64,000 nt of DNA from Apteryx mantelli (taxonomy: Eukaryota; Chordata; Aves; Apterygiformes; Apterygidae). The stretch lies in assembly GCF_036417845.1 (NCBI RefSeq), contig NC_089981.1, forward strand, positions 29,053,053 to 29,117,052, given 5' to 3'. The stretch's first letter is position 1; every line of letters begins with the position of its first letter. Made by a program: the position numbers and the translations under genes. This document shows positions 24,832 to 35,945 of this stretch, one piece after another. The notes under the pieces were generated by a model, which saw only the letters and a list, made by a program, of their open reading frames with translations, searched no databases and had not been told where the DNA came from.

Positions 24832-27800
24832 CTACACTTTTCTGGCTGCTGAAACAGCCTTTGGTACCTTCGAGCCCTGTCTTGGAGCTTCTTCGAATCC
24901 AGGGTCACTCCTAAAAAAAGGGGAGCCTGTGAGCAACAGGCCACTGCAGGGGGTAGGGACTTTTTCTCCTAGAAGCAGAGCCCGTTCTTTCCCCAGAAAA
25001 CAATAAGCAGTGATTTAGTAAGCAAAACTGCTGGATGAATTATTAAGAAAAAATACTGGAAATTTCTGTGTTAATGTTTAGATTTTTTTCAGTTTCATTT
25101 TTGAATTTTATTTTTCAGCATACCAATGTCAGAAACAAGACTGTTAAACCACAGTAAAAACCATGGCTCGTCATCCAGTCCTTAAAAAATATAAAGGTAA
25201 GGTTGATTTTAAGGAAAAAATGATTGTCCTGACTATAACAGCCTTATCTGCAGCTGTTCTTCAGCTATGTGGTCTTCCAGAGATTCAAGAGGTCTCTCAC
25301 AGGCTTTTCCGTGGTGTCTGAGCTTTAGTGAAGTGGAGGCTGCTTCCTGCAGCCCTAACTCAGCCCTTACCAGATAAACCCTCTTAAAGCTAATGGATCC
25401 GAGCTCTCACCTGTCATTTGCTGATGTAAAATAACATAAAATGTGCTTTAATAATAAGATTTGAGAGTTGCAACTACAAGCCAGCCTCTCTAAGCTAAAT
25501 ATTGTGCTTTGCTATTAGTACACTATGTTGAATTATAGGTGGTCTTTTAATAATTTTGTAGGCTGTGATATTTGTCTCCACTGCCAATGCTTCCACCCCC
25601 AGCCCCCCGGAGGTACTTCAGTATCTCGGAGGCTGTGTTTTCGGGGTGTTGGGCAAAACCCCGATCCAGGGCTGGCCGTGGAGCGCCGCGAGTCCCCTGC
25701 GCCTGGAGGCACAGCCTCGGTCGAGCTCCTGGGGAGCCCAGGCTGGACGCGCGCGGCGCGTGCAGCCCATTCCTGGGTCACGGGGGCACCTCTTTTCCCC
25801 TCAGTCCTATAAACACACGCTTGATCAGAGCTTTGGGTTTCCAAGCGCTGTACGTGCAGAGCTTGCTCCTGCTGTCCCTTCCCATTGCAGGGGATCCTGT
25901 CCGGAGCTGCGTCACCCCTGTACAAGCAATGCACCAGGCAATGTCTTTGCTTTGCTTTACAGTGCTGTGCTGAGTCACATCTGAATACCAGTGTCCTAAA
26001 CACATTTACCTGTAAAATAACTCCATGCACTGAGCAGTAATGCCATTGGACTGACTGTGCTGTATCAGACAATTTGCCTGCTGCATGCATCACGCTCGGC
26101 AACTGAACAGGCATTCGGTGTCAGGCGATGATCCTCAGGGCAGGCAGAGTAGACAGTATTATGATAATTTACATTACAATTATTTCTTACTAATGCAAAT
26201 TACCATCTTTTTATGTCAGTTTAGCCTACTCACATTCAGAAGTTGCCTGCTTCCATGCCTTTTCTCAGCTGAAGAAGTCTTTTCATTATGAACAGTTATA
26301 TAAAAGAGTAATCCAAAGGAATTATGTAAATAAGTAATTGAATCAGCATTTTTACAGTCCTTACCAGCATGACAGCCATGTGACATTTGCTCGAAGAAAA
26401 ATAAAGTAAATTCAGATTCTCTTTTGTCTATTTCCTATATTCGGTTAAAAAATTACTTTGATGGCAATACTTGTTACTACAGCAGCCTTTACTTAGCAAA
26501 GAAGTGTGGGAAACAATTAATTACCATGTCAATTGCTGTAGGCTAATGAGAAAATTCACCTTTCAGCAGACTGGTCATCAGTATCTGTCTGGATACGTTC
26601 TGTCACTGGTGCTGAATCCCCTGAAATAAACAGCACAATTTTCTCTAATGAGTTTCTGTTTTGAGCCAAAACTTCAGTGGCTCCATTCATGTTTAGCTGG
26701 TATTCTGGTCTAATGGTCTTTGGTCTCTGCTGAATACAAAGAGAAACGAATGCCGGTGGGTGGATGGGGTACAAGGTTTACAGTAAAAGCAAGCTTTCCA
26801 AATATGCTTCATCGCAGAGACCCATTATAGTAATGTAATGTAATGTAATGTAATGGCTGGTGGCCTCCTTTCATAACTGAAGCATTATTTTGCAATCTGC
26901 AATAAGAAGTTACGTAAAACCTTTCACAACAGACAGGTACGCATATGGAGAAGACAAGCTAGACAAACTGTGTTTCCCTCTGTATCTCTATATTTGTACT
27001 GATATTTATGACATGAAGCAAATGGAGGGAGGCGCTGGAAGAGCTGTGCTTCTATTGTGTCTTTCCGTTTCAGTGGACTCCAGCCTCCTCTGCGGGCGGT
27101 AAGGGTTCAAGGTCCTTCAACAAATAACAAATGCAAGGTCAGTCTGTGCTCTCATCACCGCAGCACTTTGTTAGTCCTAGCTGGCTCCCCACGGCACTGG
27201 CGCGGGAGCTTGCAGTGCTCTGCGTATGATGTCAGGTAGTGACAAGTGCCGTGCTCTTAGCTCCTACAGTGCACTTGCTAGTGCAGGTCCCGTCCTTCAG
27301 CAAAGGAGACGTGCAGCGGATGCAAGGAGCGCCAGCCATAGGTGGAGAGGGGTCTGCAGCTGCTTAATCACAGTCTTTAAGTCCACGACTCTGATCTCAT
27401 CCCTTGCAGCGTGAAGCACTGTTTCTGCATTTGTGTATTTAATCCATTTCAGACAAATCTTTGCTGTAACCTGCATGGAAGCACCGTGGCCAGCAAGACA
27501 TGTATTGAAGGCAATGCAAGACTAAGATTAGAATACAGCAACAGGCCTTTTTGCAGTAAAGCTTATGCTTCCTCTTCTCAAGCTTGTTGCTAAGCGGAGG
27601 GGCTTTGATCGATAACCTCAACAAGTAAACGGAGACCCCATCCTGCGCTGGCGGCTTTCTTCCCTTGCCTGCTATTTCGGTCACGTTCCCAGCACACGCA
27701 TCGAGCAAGCCCGTCTCGATGCGGGGCCCCGTCGTTCGCGCTGGCGTGTCAGCAGGAAATGAGGCGCGAGCGCGCAGTGTCTTGCTGGCCGGGGTCAGCA

Positions 27801-28113
27801 GCGGCAATGCACTTACGCTGCAGATGCCTGCTTTAATTAAGAGCTCTTCACTTTGTCAGCAGACCTAGGCAAGATACAATGAAAGCTTGGAGGCAATGAA
27901 TAGAGTTTTGCTCCTTTAACCTTTTTTCAATGAAGATTTTCAACCTTTCCTAGATTCAGGCTTACATGTTGCATTTGATTCTACTTTCACTGGTCTCTGT
28001 GTTGTAGCATTAACAATATTCTTTTTTTTTTTTCCTACATACATCACTCCTTATTTTATAACTGCAAGAGCAGGAATCTCTGTGTTCTTTACCTGGGAAA
28101 TCGTTATTCCCAT
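24832..28113 (-). CDS. candidate unnamed three-exon small gene (89 aa), not recognised
   Basis: Exons 28093-28113, 26560-26729 and 24832-24910 join in phase to 89 codons. The middle exon is the strongest: a TTTGTATTCAG acceptor, 170 open bases (begins QRPKTIRPEYQLNMNGATEV) and an AAAG/GTGAAT donor. The last exon follows a CCTTTTTTTAG acceptor and reads SDPGFEEAPRQGSKVPKAVS to AARKV and TAG. The proposed first exon starts MGITISQ with G at -3 and +4 and ends CCCAG/GTAAAG; it may itself begin after an acceptor at 28178-28179. No domain, signal peptide or membrane helix is visible, and I know no human gene between TMEM9B and NRIP3. It could be a bird gene, a lncRNA, or chance. An RFX X-box lies 600 bases upstream. 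Confidence 0.3.
25119..25196 (+). CDS. candidate plus-strand exon with start codon, divergent from TMEM9B
   Basis: A 78-base exon candidate between a long-pyrimidine acceptor (TTTTATTTTTCAG) and an AAAG/GTAAGG donor. It carries ATG at 25163-25165 in an AAACCATGG context followed by eleven codons (MARHPVLKKYK) and one base. Its position and strand fit a transcript diverging from the TMEM9B CpG island, possibly the avian counterpart of TMEM9B-AS1. I do not recognise the peptide, and the exon may be non-coding. Confidence 0.3.
26560..26729 (-). CDS. candidate internal coding exon with tandem acceptor
   Basis: 170 bases, 56 codons plus two bases, open in the frame that joins the terminal exon at 24832-24910. 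The acceptor is a NAGNAG (TTCAGCAG), so the first Gln could be included or skipped. The donor is AAAG/GTGAAT. Confidence 0.38.
26831..26855 (+). repeat. TAATG pentanucleotide microsatellite, 5 copies
   Basis: Five perfect TAATG units, with no obvious functional link. Confidence 0.9.
27074..27098 (+). other. candidate 25-base plus-strand microexon
   Basis: Bounded by TGTGTCTTTCCGTTTCAG and GCG/GTAAGG, both close to consensus. It joins the exon at 25119-25196 in an open phase (VDSSLLCGR after Lys11). Twenty-five bases is very short, so confidence is low. Confidence 0.2.
27410..27593 (+). other. candidate plus-strand terminal exon
   Basis: Follows a CTCATCCCTTGCAG acceptor and stays open in the phase set by the 27074-27098 microexon to TAA at 27591-27593, giving an 80-codon spliced frame with the two preceding exons. 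The residues are Cys-rich (HCFCICVF, LCCN) with no recognised family. No good polyadenylation signal follows closely. Confidence 0.18.
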
Positions 28114-28732
28114 TGCTCATCCCTCACAACTACAGGATCACAAAAGGTATTTCTTATAAGGAAAATTCTCATAATACCTGCACAAAGGAGATAAGTTGCA
28201 CTCAAAGACAACATTGATCAGATATCTCAGATGAACACAAATACTGACGTTACGGCAGTATTTTGTATTCTTAGCTTGTACGCAGTGGTGGGTTACACAC
28301 AGGGCTAAACCCTTTTTCTTCTGTCATTAACTGTTGTGCATGCCAAATTAATAGGCTGTTAATATGGGCACAAACAGTGAAAATCTAGTGAATGAAATCA
28401 TGTAAGTAAACAAAGACCTCAATAACTGCTTTCTAGCGTTCCCTTATTTCAGAGGGTTTGGGGTGAAATTGTGGTTCTACCAGACATTTTTAACCTCAGT
28501 CCTTTCCTCTGAGGTCTCATATTGTGTAAAATCAAGTCTGGCTTCATTCTGCTCAGACGGAGTGACACCATTTTCACACAGGCTCGAGTTCTGGCCTTCG
28601 GGTTTTGTTCAGATTAAATCTCTGCTAGAGAAAACCTCATAGCTGGCTGTCCTCGTGCTGCTGAGCAATATTGATTTCATGCCGCCACGCTGCCAGAGTC
28701 TGCGTAGGGCCCGCCGGTGCCCGGCCTGCTCC

Positions 28733-28746
28733 GTTCCCATGACAAC
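28733..28746. promoter_or_regulatory. RFX X-box palindrome in a CpG-rich patch
   Basis: GTTCCCATGACAAC agrees with the RFX consensus GTTNCCATGGNAAC at all informative positions but one. It sits in a local CpG-rich patch of about 28680-28830 within otherwise AT-rich DNA. X-boxes near transcription starts are typical of ciliary and multiciliated-cell genes. The candidate minus-strand small gene begins about 600 bases downstream on that strand. Confidence 0.45.
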
Positions 28747-28829
28747 GCTCCGCGAAGCGGCTCCGTGCCTGTTTCCCGACTGCATCATTGCATCCCGCAG
28801 CCGGTCCGGGGCGCCACCTGCAACCCTGG

Positions 28830-31800
28830 ACAATACCTCTTCTACCAACTAACAAAAAATGTTTTACAGGGGAAAAAACACTTAATTGAAACAGCAATGT
28901 TTTGTTTGTCAAAACAGGGAGTATGGAGCTCCCCGCCGCCCAAATGTTGGGAGAACAGCTGATTTCGGGCTGCCGCTTCACATTGCGCGCTGCTGCTTGC
29001 TAATGTAATTGGGAATGACTTTGTGCTCCAGGGACTGTGTTTGCTTTCGCTGCTGCTGGTACAGTGTGCCTTTTTCTTCATGTATGCAGCAGTGAATTAA
29101 AATATAACCACACTTCAAGTAACTTCTGGTTTTGATGGCAGTGAGCTGCTGGGACTGATGGTTGCGGAGAGGAGGGTCTGCTTTGGTTAGGGGAGAGCCG
29201 CCTGCTACCTCCTCTCCAAAAGCCGCACGCCTCTGGGAATCGCCCCAGGCGTGAGGGAGTGCGGAGGCAGCCTCGCGGGCCAAATACAGCAGTTCCCCAA
29301 ACACTCGTCTTAGGGGTGATAGGAGGGGATGGAAACCAAGCCTGATGTTTAAGAGAGGGCTGGGCTCCTTGCTGGGCCTCGCCACGGGGCTGGAGCCAGC
29401 AGAGTCCCTGTCCCCGTCCCCGTACAGCTGCGACGGCCCCAGCCCCAGCGCCGGCCTCGCTGCCCGGCATGAGGCACCTCTGGCTCCGCAGCTGAAAATG
29501 CCGAAAGGTCCCTGGGGGACAGTGTGAAACCCACCCTGGGCATTTCCCCCTCCAGCAGAAACTGAGCTCTTCGTGCCCTGGCTGCTGTGCCTGAGTTTTA
29601 TAGCACTGCAAAGACGCAGGATAAAATCCGTGAGCCTTTCCATTGCACAAGCTCGTTGCCCTGGTAGAGAGGAAGCAGCACTGCGTTTTATTAGCTCAGG
29701 GTATCTGCGCAAAGGCTTTTAGTCCTGCAGCTTCGTGACTGCAACGTGCATATTTTGATTTGCTACATTATTCAGTGTTGTCCAGCCCCAGCATTTCTCT
29801 GACCTCAGTATTAGCCTGCACATTGCCTTTTCACTTAATTTAATTACTGGTTAATCTGCTATTCCATTTTATTTGATCTGAGCCTTAAGAACTGTATCAC
29901 ATGGACTGCAAATTATACCATGTCCACCCTTAACTTTGACTGCTTCAAGCAGGCGCTGAGGAACAATTAGATCACTGTCTGTACAAGCTGCCATTTAACT
30001 GAGAAAGAAAAGACAACTCTAAATAAGACAGATGCAGAGAGAACCCAAAGATTGCTCACACTGATAATGAAAATTAATCAAACACCATTAGCAGAAGCCA
30101 AGTTGCTCAGTACGGCGTGTGCTGTGCGGCCCAGGTGCACCGCTGGCTCCTCTGGCTGAGGAGCGCCCGCCTCGCCCAGCTCAAGGGCAGAAAGACACTT
30201 TGCTGCATCAAGAAAAGAAATCCAAATTCGGAACTTTTTTCAAACTGAGTAGTGTGGCTTTTTCTGAAAGCAGTTTGGGACAGCCTCAAAAGCTGGAGAT
30301 TGACTCTATTTTGTCTGTATCATGTCTAATATGCGAGAACCCTAATTAGAGCTTTTAGGCTTTATAACAACTGAATGTTTTGTTTGTTTTCACATTCATG
30401 TCTTTTGGCTTTGTTAATTTTGACCCCCCCACACCACCTATGCTTATCATTTGGAATTGTGTGAATAGTGGTGGAAACGGATAACAGAGCTTGTTAGTTG
30501 AAGATGTGTCAACTGAGGCTTAAAGATTAAGGGAAGAAAAGCTGCAGGGGTGAAAGAAGTTCAAGATTTCAGTTTGCACACGTACACGTAGCCGTGCAGA
30601 ACTGCAGCCCTCCCACAAGCTGGTTTTATGGTTGGTGCCTGTTATTCCTTTGTCCTATCAAAGTCTTGAGAGTTTCTCTCCCCAAGTTATATGCCGAACA
30701 TCTGCGCTGGCCCATGGGTATATTCCACTGATTTCAGAGTGACCACGACATTTCACAGCGGGTGAGGATTTGGATCTGAATTTTCTGTTCCTGGTCCAGA
30801 TTGCATTAATCACCTGTGACTCTCAGGAAAAAAAAAAAGCAGTGCGAGGCCCCTCTGGATCACCTTAATTCAATTGAGGGCGGTAGCGAGCGGACATGCA
30901 GGGAGGACAATTGATATGGACCCATTATTAGCTGAAATCAGCACACTCTAATATGATTTTTGAGTGAGAGCAGCCCATTAACTCCCCCTTGGCGCAGACT
31001 GTGGTGGTTCAATGCATCAGTGCTTTCTCCAAGCAGCTTCTTTCAGCCGCCGCTGCTCAGCACGCTCTGGCTACGTACAGGCAACCCCCTTCTCCCTTCT
31101 GTAAGATAACGCCTTAGAGGACACAAAGTCCACAAGCGGACGTGGCCTGTGTCGCCTCGACGTTGGCGTTGGTGCAGCCCAGTGCAGCCGCGAGCCGCTT
31201 GCCGAGGAGATCTGCCGGGCGCCGATGCCGGACGCCCCCAAGCACAGGGGACGCACCTGGCGTGGGGAGCAGTTGTGGTGGGGCAGGGAGGACTTTGCTG
31301 AGAATTAAATAACACTGAAATAACGTCAACATAAAATAACCACCCAGGTCAGAGCAAGCGTAGGCTTTCCCTCTTGAGCTGCAGTTCCCCAGCGAACGGG
31401 GGGGGAGCAGCGCCCCTTTGCAACACACAGCATCAGCGAGCAAGATTCGGGGCCGGCGGCGGGGCGGGCAGCGTGGGCACCCCGGCCCTGTCAAAGTCTA
31501 TTTTTTGCCTGCCTCGTCGGGCCCCCGTGCCTGCCAGGCGTCACCTGTGCCCACAGCCTGCGAGAGAGCAGATTATTAGCACGGCCTCAGCGCGGGAGGA
31601 GGAAATGAATCCCTCACCGCGTAGCGCCCGTCCCCTCATTAGCGTCACCTTCTCAGAGCTCTTCTCGGCGGTGAGCGGAAACAGCGGCATTTCCGCTGGT
31701 TAAATCATTTCTCTGCAGGAAACCCCTCGAGGAGCCTTTCCCGCTAGGCACTTTCTCGCTGTTAAACATTGACCTGGGCCGTAAGGAGCCACACTGCGAG

Positions 31801-34328
31801 ATGTCTCAGCGCACACAGCTCAACTGTACGTGGGATCTTTGTTTCTCTCCTTGCTTAATTGGAAGGCACAAGACATTGGAAAATGGCTCGTGACCTTAAT
31901 AGCACAGCTACGAAGCAGCAGGTGGAAAGAGATGGTACGCAGACGCTTCCTTCCAACAAAATGTGATCGCGGTTGGAGCAGATTCATCTAGGAAAATGCT
32001 AAGCTGAAATGCCAAGTTAATTAGCCCTCATACATAATTTGTTTTTAAAAATACATTACCATCTCCTTCTGGAGGAACAAAATCCCATCTCTCCCTTCTG
32101 CTAGCCTGAAAAGTCAATCCTAAAAATGTCACTGAAGCCTAAATTGAGAGGCAATACAGTGCTTTCAGTAGAGAAACTCTCTGTGAGTAAAAGGAGCTTA
32201 AAAATCTGCAAATTTCCTCTTTCAACCCAGGGAGGCAGGAGCCTGGCAGAGCACTGCGCACAGCCGACCGGCTTCCCCGCGCCCAGCGCTGGCCCTGCTC
32301 GGCGTCCCGCAAGGCAGTGCCCTTCCCAGTCAGCACCTGGAAAGGCCTGTGAAAAAATCCTGATCGTTTGTCTGATGTCCTGATCCTTACCGGCCTGAAT
32401 AAAAAGAGGTTGCTAGGCTGCAATGCACTCGGGCTGGACTTCATGTTCCAGTCTGGTATCTTGAGATGCTTTTTGGATCAAGGAATGACCAGTGATTTAC
32501 CCCAAACTGTATTTTTTCTTTCTAAATTAACAGCCAGAGCAGCCTGCTGTTTCTCAGATGGCGCCTATATGTCTTTGAGCTTTCGTGGGCTCTCCGTGAC
32601 GCAGCGTGTTCTGCCGTTGTCGAGCGCCTGATACCGCTCTTTGCTCCATCTGATCTGTTTGGGGAGGAACAGAGGACTCAAGTTTATAGTAACATTTAAA
32701 AATATGTATTCCTTTCCCCTCATTGAAAACACAGTTCTCAGCATTCTTATTTCAGTTAAATGGTCGTTTCCAACATTATTATTAACTGCATTACCGTTCA
32801 GATGCTCTCCAGCAGAAGAGGCCGGTAAGGTGTGGGGGTATAGACTGCTATTGGTTGGTATCGATGGATCTTTGAGACACTTGAGAAACAGGTGAGTGGA
32901 GGTGAGCAGCGGAGCCGCCGGCCCCACCGCTGCCATGGGGCTGGGGACACACGGGCTGCGGACGCAGCAGCCACGGGGCCGAAACGGCCTTGGGAGCTCC
33001 CCATCTTCTGCAGAGATAACGCCTATTTCGAGGATACTCTGCAGCGTTTTATTTAACAAGTGTATATTTTTGGGCCTCTTCTTTCTGTGCAAGCCGGGAT
33101 GCTTTCTGCAGAGCTGATCGGCGGCGTAACACCGCAGGGGCGGCACACCGTGTTGATTGCTCTGTCACGAGCAGCAGACGTTGATCCTGCTGCATAAGAA
33201 AAAATAGCAGCGTTCCCCCAACCGTGCTTCTCCTGCTGGTGTAACTTCCTGCTATTTCTACACTCTCCATAATTTTAGGTTGCTGACTGCCTTCACACCC
33301 ACTTTGATAACGATGAAGTCTCATCCCAGGGAAGTGGCAGCATCAACTGGCTTTTCAGCAATACCGTCCCTAGGGAAATGTCGCTGCAGCGTCATCTCCA
33401 GAGCCGCGGCCTCGCGGCAGCTGTGCGGTTATTAGCGGAGGAGGCGGCAGAGTGGCACGTGGCCAAGCTAGCCCCAGCGCCGCATAAGGTGCGGGTCAGC
33501 TCGGCTCAAGCTGGGTGTAAAACAGGGGAGGTAATGCTGCCGGTCGGGAGCCAGGACCCCGGTTTTGAGGGAAGGGTACAAAAACTGTAGAAGAGCAAAG
33601 CAGCGATGCACGGAATACGTGAAAGCGGGTGATCGCCGGGCTGAGCCAAAGTGAGGGCTCGTCTCATGGTGGGGCAGCACACGGAGCCATGGAGAGAAGC
33701 ACATGAGAAAAGCCAGGCTGTAAAAACGAGCCTGTCAGCTGCTGGAAAGCCAGTACCAAATGAGCAGGCAATAAAGGAATACAGACCCCAGTTGAGATTT
33801 GCCCCACATAACGAACCAACGTACCAACCTAAACGTGTATATTTATACTGAATTAAGTCATCTAGTTCTTTGCTTCTGAGAGACAAGAATTGGATTTGTT
33901 TTCACAACATGCTGAGCATCGTGTTATCATCAGCGGAACAGTGACAGAAAGGTCCGTAAGAGCAGCCTCCCCAAAGAACCATCAGGCGACGGGGCCCCTG
34001 CAGCTCACGGGGTCTCTGCGCAGAGAGACGCCCCAGCGGGGTGCAAAGCGCTCACGAACGTGTCGCTGGAGGGGGGCGTCCTCTGCATTTCCACTCGGAT
34101 CGGCAGGACACGCTGCAGCGGCGATGCTGGAGGCGCCGCGCTCTGCAGCGCTGCGGGGAGGCGGTGAAGCCCCACTCTGCTGCCAGGGCACTCCTCTCTG
34201 TGGAGCTCGGCGGAGGCTAGTCAGGCTGAAGATTAAAATGAACTCCTATTCTCAGTAGATACGTTCACTGAAAACAAATAATTGGCATTTGCAAGGTACA
34301 AGCAAATGAACAGCAATAACAATTAAAC
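28830..34328. other. TMEM9B-NRIP3 intergenic region; no gene recognised
   Basis: Alternating AT-rich and GC-rich segments. GC-rich patches at about 29200-29520, 31040-31680, 32230-32340, 33380-33560 and 33980-34210 produce overlapping open frames on both strands up to 244 codons (28978-29712), with low-complexity Pro/Ala/Arg/Gly residues and no splice support. A1 to A10-type runs occur at 30828-30838. The 30840-31020 stretch is rich in ATTA cores and may be a conserved non-coding element. Confidence 0.45.
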
Positions 34329-34334
34329 TTTATT
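34329..34334 (-). terminator. NRIP3: NRIP3 polyadenylation signal (AATAAA)
   Basis: The first canonical minus-strand AATAAA that I see downstream of the NRIP3 stop, giving a 3' untranslated region of about 1.6 kb. Confidence 0.5.
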
Positions 34335-35929
34335 TAGATTTAATTTGATACTCAGCACAATAATAAGCACAGAAAGAATGAAGTGCCAAAATACCAAACC
34401 CATAGCATATAAAATAATCAAATATATTTCATATTTAGTGAAATATTTCTACAACAAATTGAGGGGATGCCCTAGGCAGCCCAACCCTGTATGTATATAT
34501 ATTTATATGTATGTATATAGCTATGTTATATAAAATACTGTATGTAGAGAAAGCACTGAAACATATCACCAAAATAGAAAATAGCTCAAAATACGGTACT
34601 CCAGATCTACTAGTAATACCCAATGTTGAAAAAAGGTTCAAATCCACTGCAGGAGATAAAGCTCCAGCTGTGATGCTGTTGGAGTCGTGAGATGGCTGAA
34701 CATGGCTGATGGTGTTACTGGCCGAGACTGGGAGGAACCTAGGTGCTTCTGCTAAGCGACAGCCGCAGGGTTGGCGCTTCTGCCTCCCCGCACTGAACGG
34801 GCCCCTTGCAAACCTACCCGGGGGGACAGCTGTCCCGCATCTGCAGGTGCCGTACACCAGAAGGTATTATTCTGAATTTTAAAGATGCCTCTGTAGCAGT
34901 TGACAGGAATTAATTCCCATTAGCTTTTAAAAACCCAGAAAGCTGCCTTTACACCAGGCCAGGCTCCTTGAGGCAGCACAGCGCATTTGCTCTGGTCTGC
35001 AAGGGAGCAGCGGGCGAAGCAGTAACCTGCTGCTGCAGGGCAGAAATGCAGAAGAAAATGCTGGTCCTGGCAAAAAGTCCCACTCGTCCTGAGGGTGAGC
35101 AAGGTTAGTCTTGTACTTACAGATTCCAGGCGACTTGTAACTAGGTGTAAAAATATGGCATTGCTTCACGCTAGACCACTAAGGTTCTGCATCTGCTGCT
35201 TTCCAGCCTGTAAAATTATGTGCTTGTTTCTGTCTTTTTGGCTCAATCCAATGGGCAATTTTCCTGCCTGTCCCGCGCAGCCGGTGACATCGCCTCCGGC
35301 CATGCCCTCCCACCACCGCTGTAGGGCTGCTTCTGCACCACCAAGGACAAGCCTCACCCCTGAATAACGCTGTAATTGCTGCTCCTCGTCGAGCCAGCAG
35401 CTGCAACCCTAATTATATGGCAACAATACTATGGCTAACAGGACGAACCATAACCCGCAGATGGTATTAGCATCATTATGTTGCTATGAGTAACTGCCCG
35501 GTAATGGCCATTTGAATGTGGCAATATCAATTAAGTGAATATAAATTCTTTGCCTCTGGAAAAATCATTAATAAAAATCTCATTCTGATCGCCTCTGATC
35601 ACAGCTGAATACAATTACTCATAGGAGGCCACTATAAAAAGTATTTTTCTCATCAGAAGAAATTCGTAAGGTTTGTCTGACTGTTCATAATAAAGAGGGC
35701 ACTATATAGAAAAGTCCAGAAAATAAGCACACGTTTGTTTCTCAAAACCTATAGATAAACATGACAATATCTCTAAGTTACTGGCTACTGAACAGGATTT
35801 CTTCTAGCTAAACTCAAGCCGTAGCCTAGTATAAATGTTTCCAAAGCAGCATGTTGCTGTTTCATCTGGAACAGCTGCACAGAGGGTCTTTGATGTCAAG
35901 CTCTCGTGTGGGGGCGTTTCAGTTTCTCC
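34335..35929 (-). other. NRIP3: presumed NRIP3 3' untranslated region
   Basis: Extends from the stop at 35930 toward the AATAAA at 34329. The 35400-35640 part is AT-rich with several ATTA/TAAT cores and low CpG and may hold conserved elements. No other gene seen. Confidence 0.5.
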
Positions 35930-35945
35930 TTATGCCTCCAAAGTG
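35930..35945 (-). CDS. NRIP3: NRIP3 exon 7: last five codons and stop
   Basis: After the strong acceptor TTTTCCTTCCCATTTCAG the exon completes Arg and reads TLEA then TAA at 35930-35932. The resulting EDERTLEA end parallels human EDNTSEA, which is why I prefer the spliced end over the TAA inside the exon 6 donor. Confidence 0.8.

Noticed and set aside
28978-29712. Minus-strand open frame of 244 codons
   Set aside because: Residues are low complexity in a GC-rich patch, a second phase is equally open, and no splice or promoter signal supports it.
34632-34655. GGTTCAAATCC resembling a tRNA B box
   Set aside because: No A box at the right distance and no cloverleaf; a chance match.
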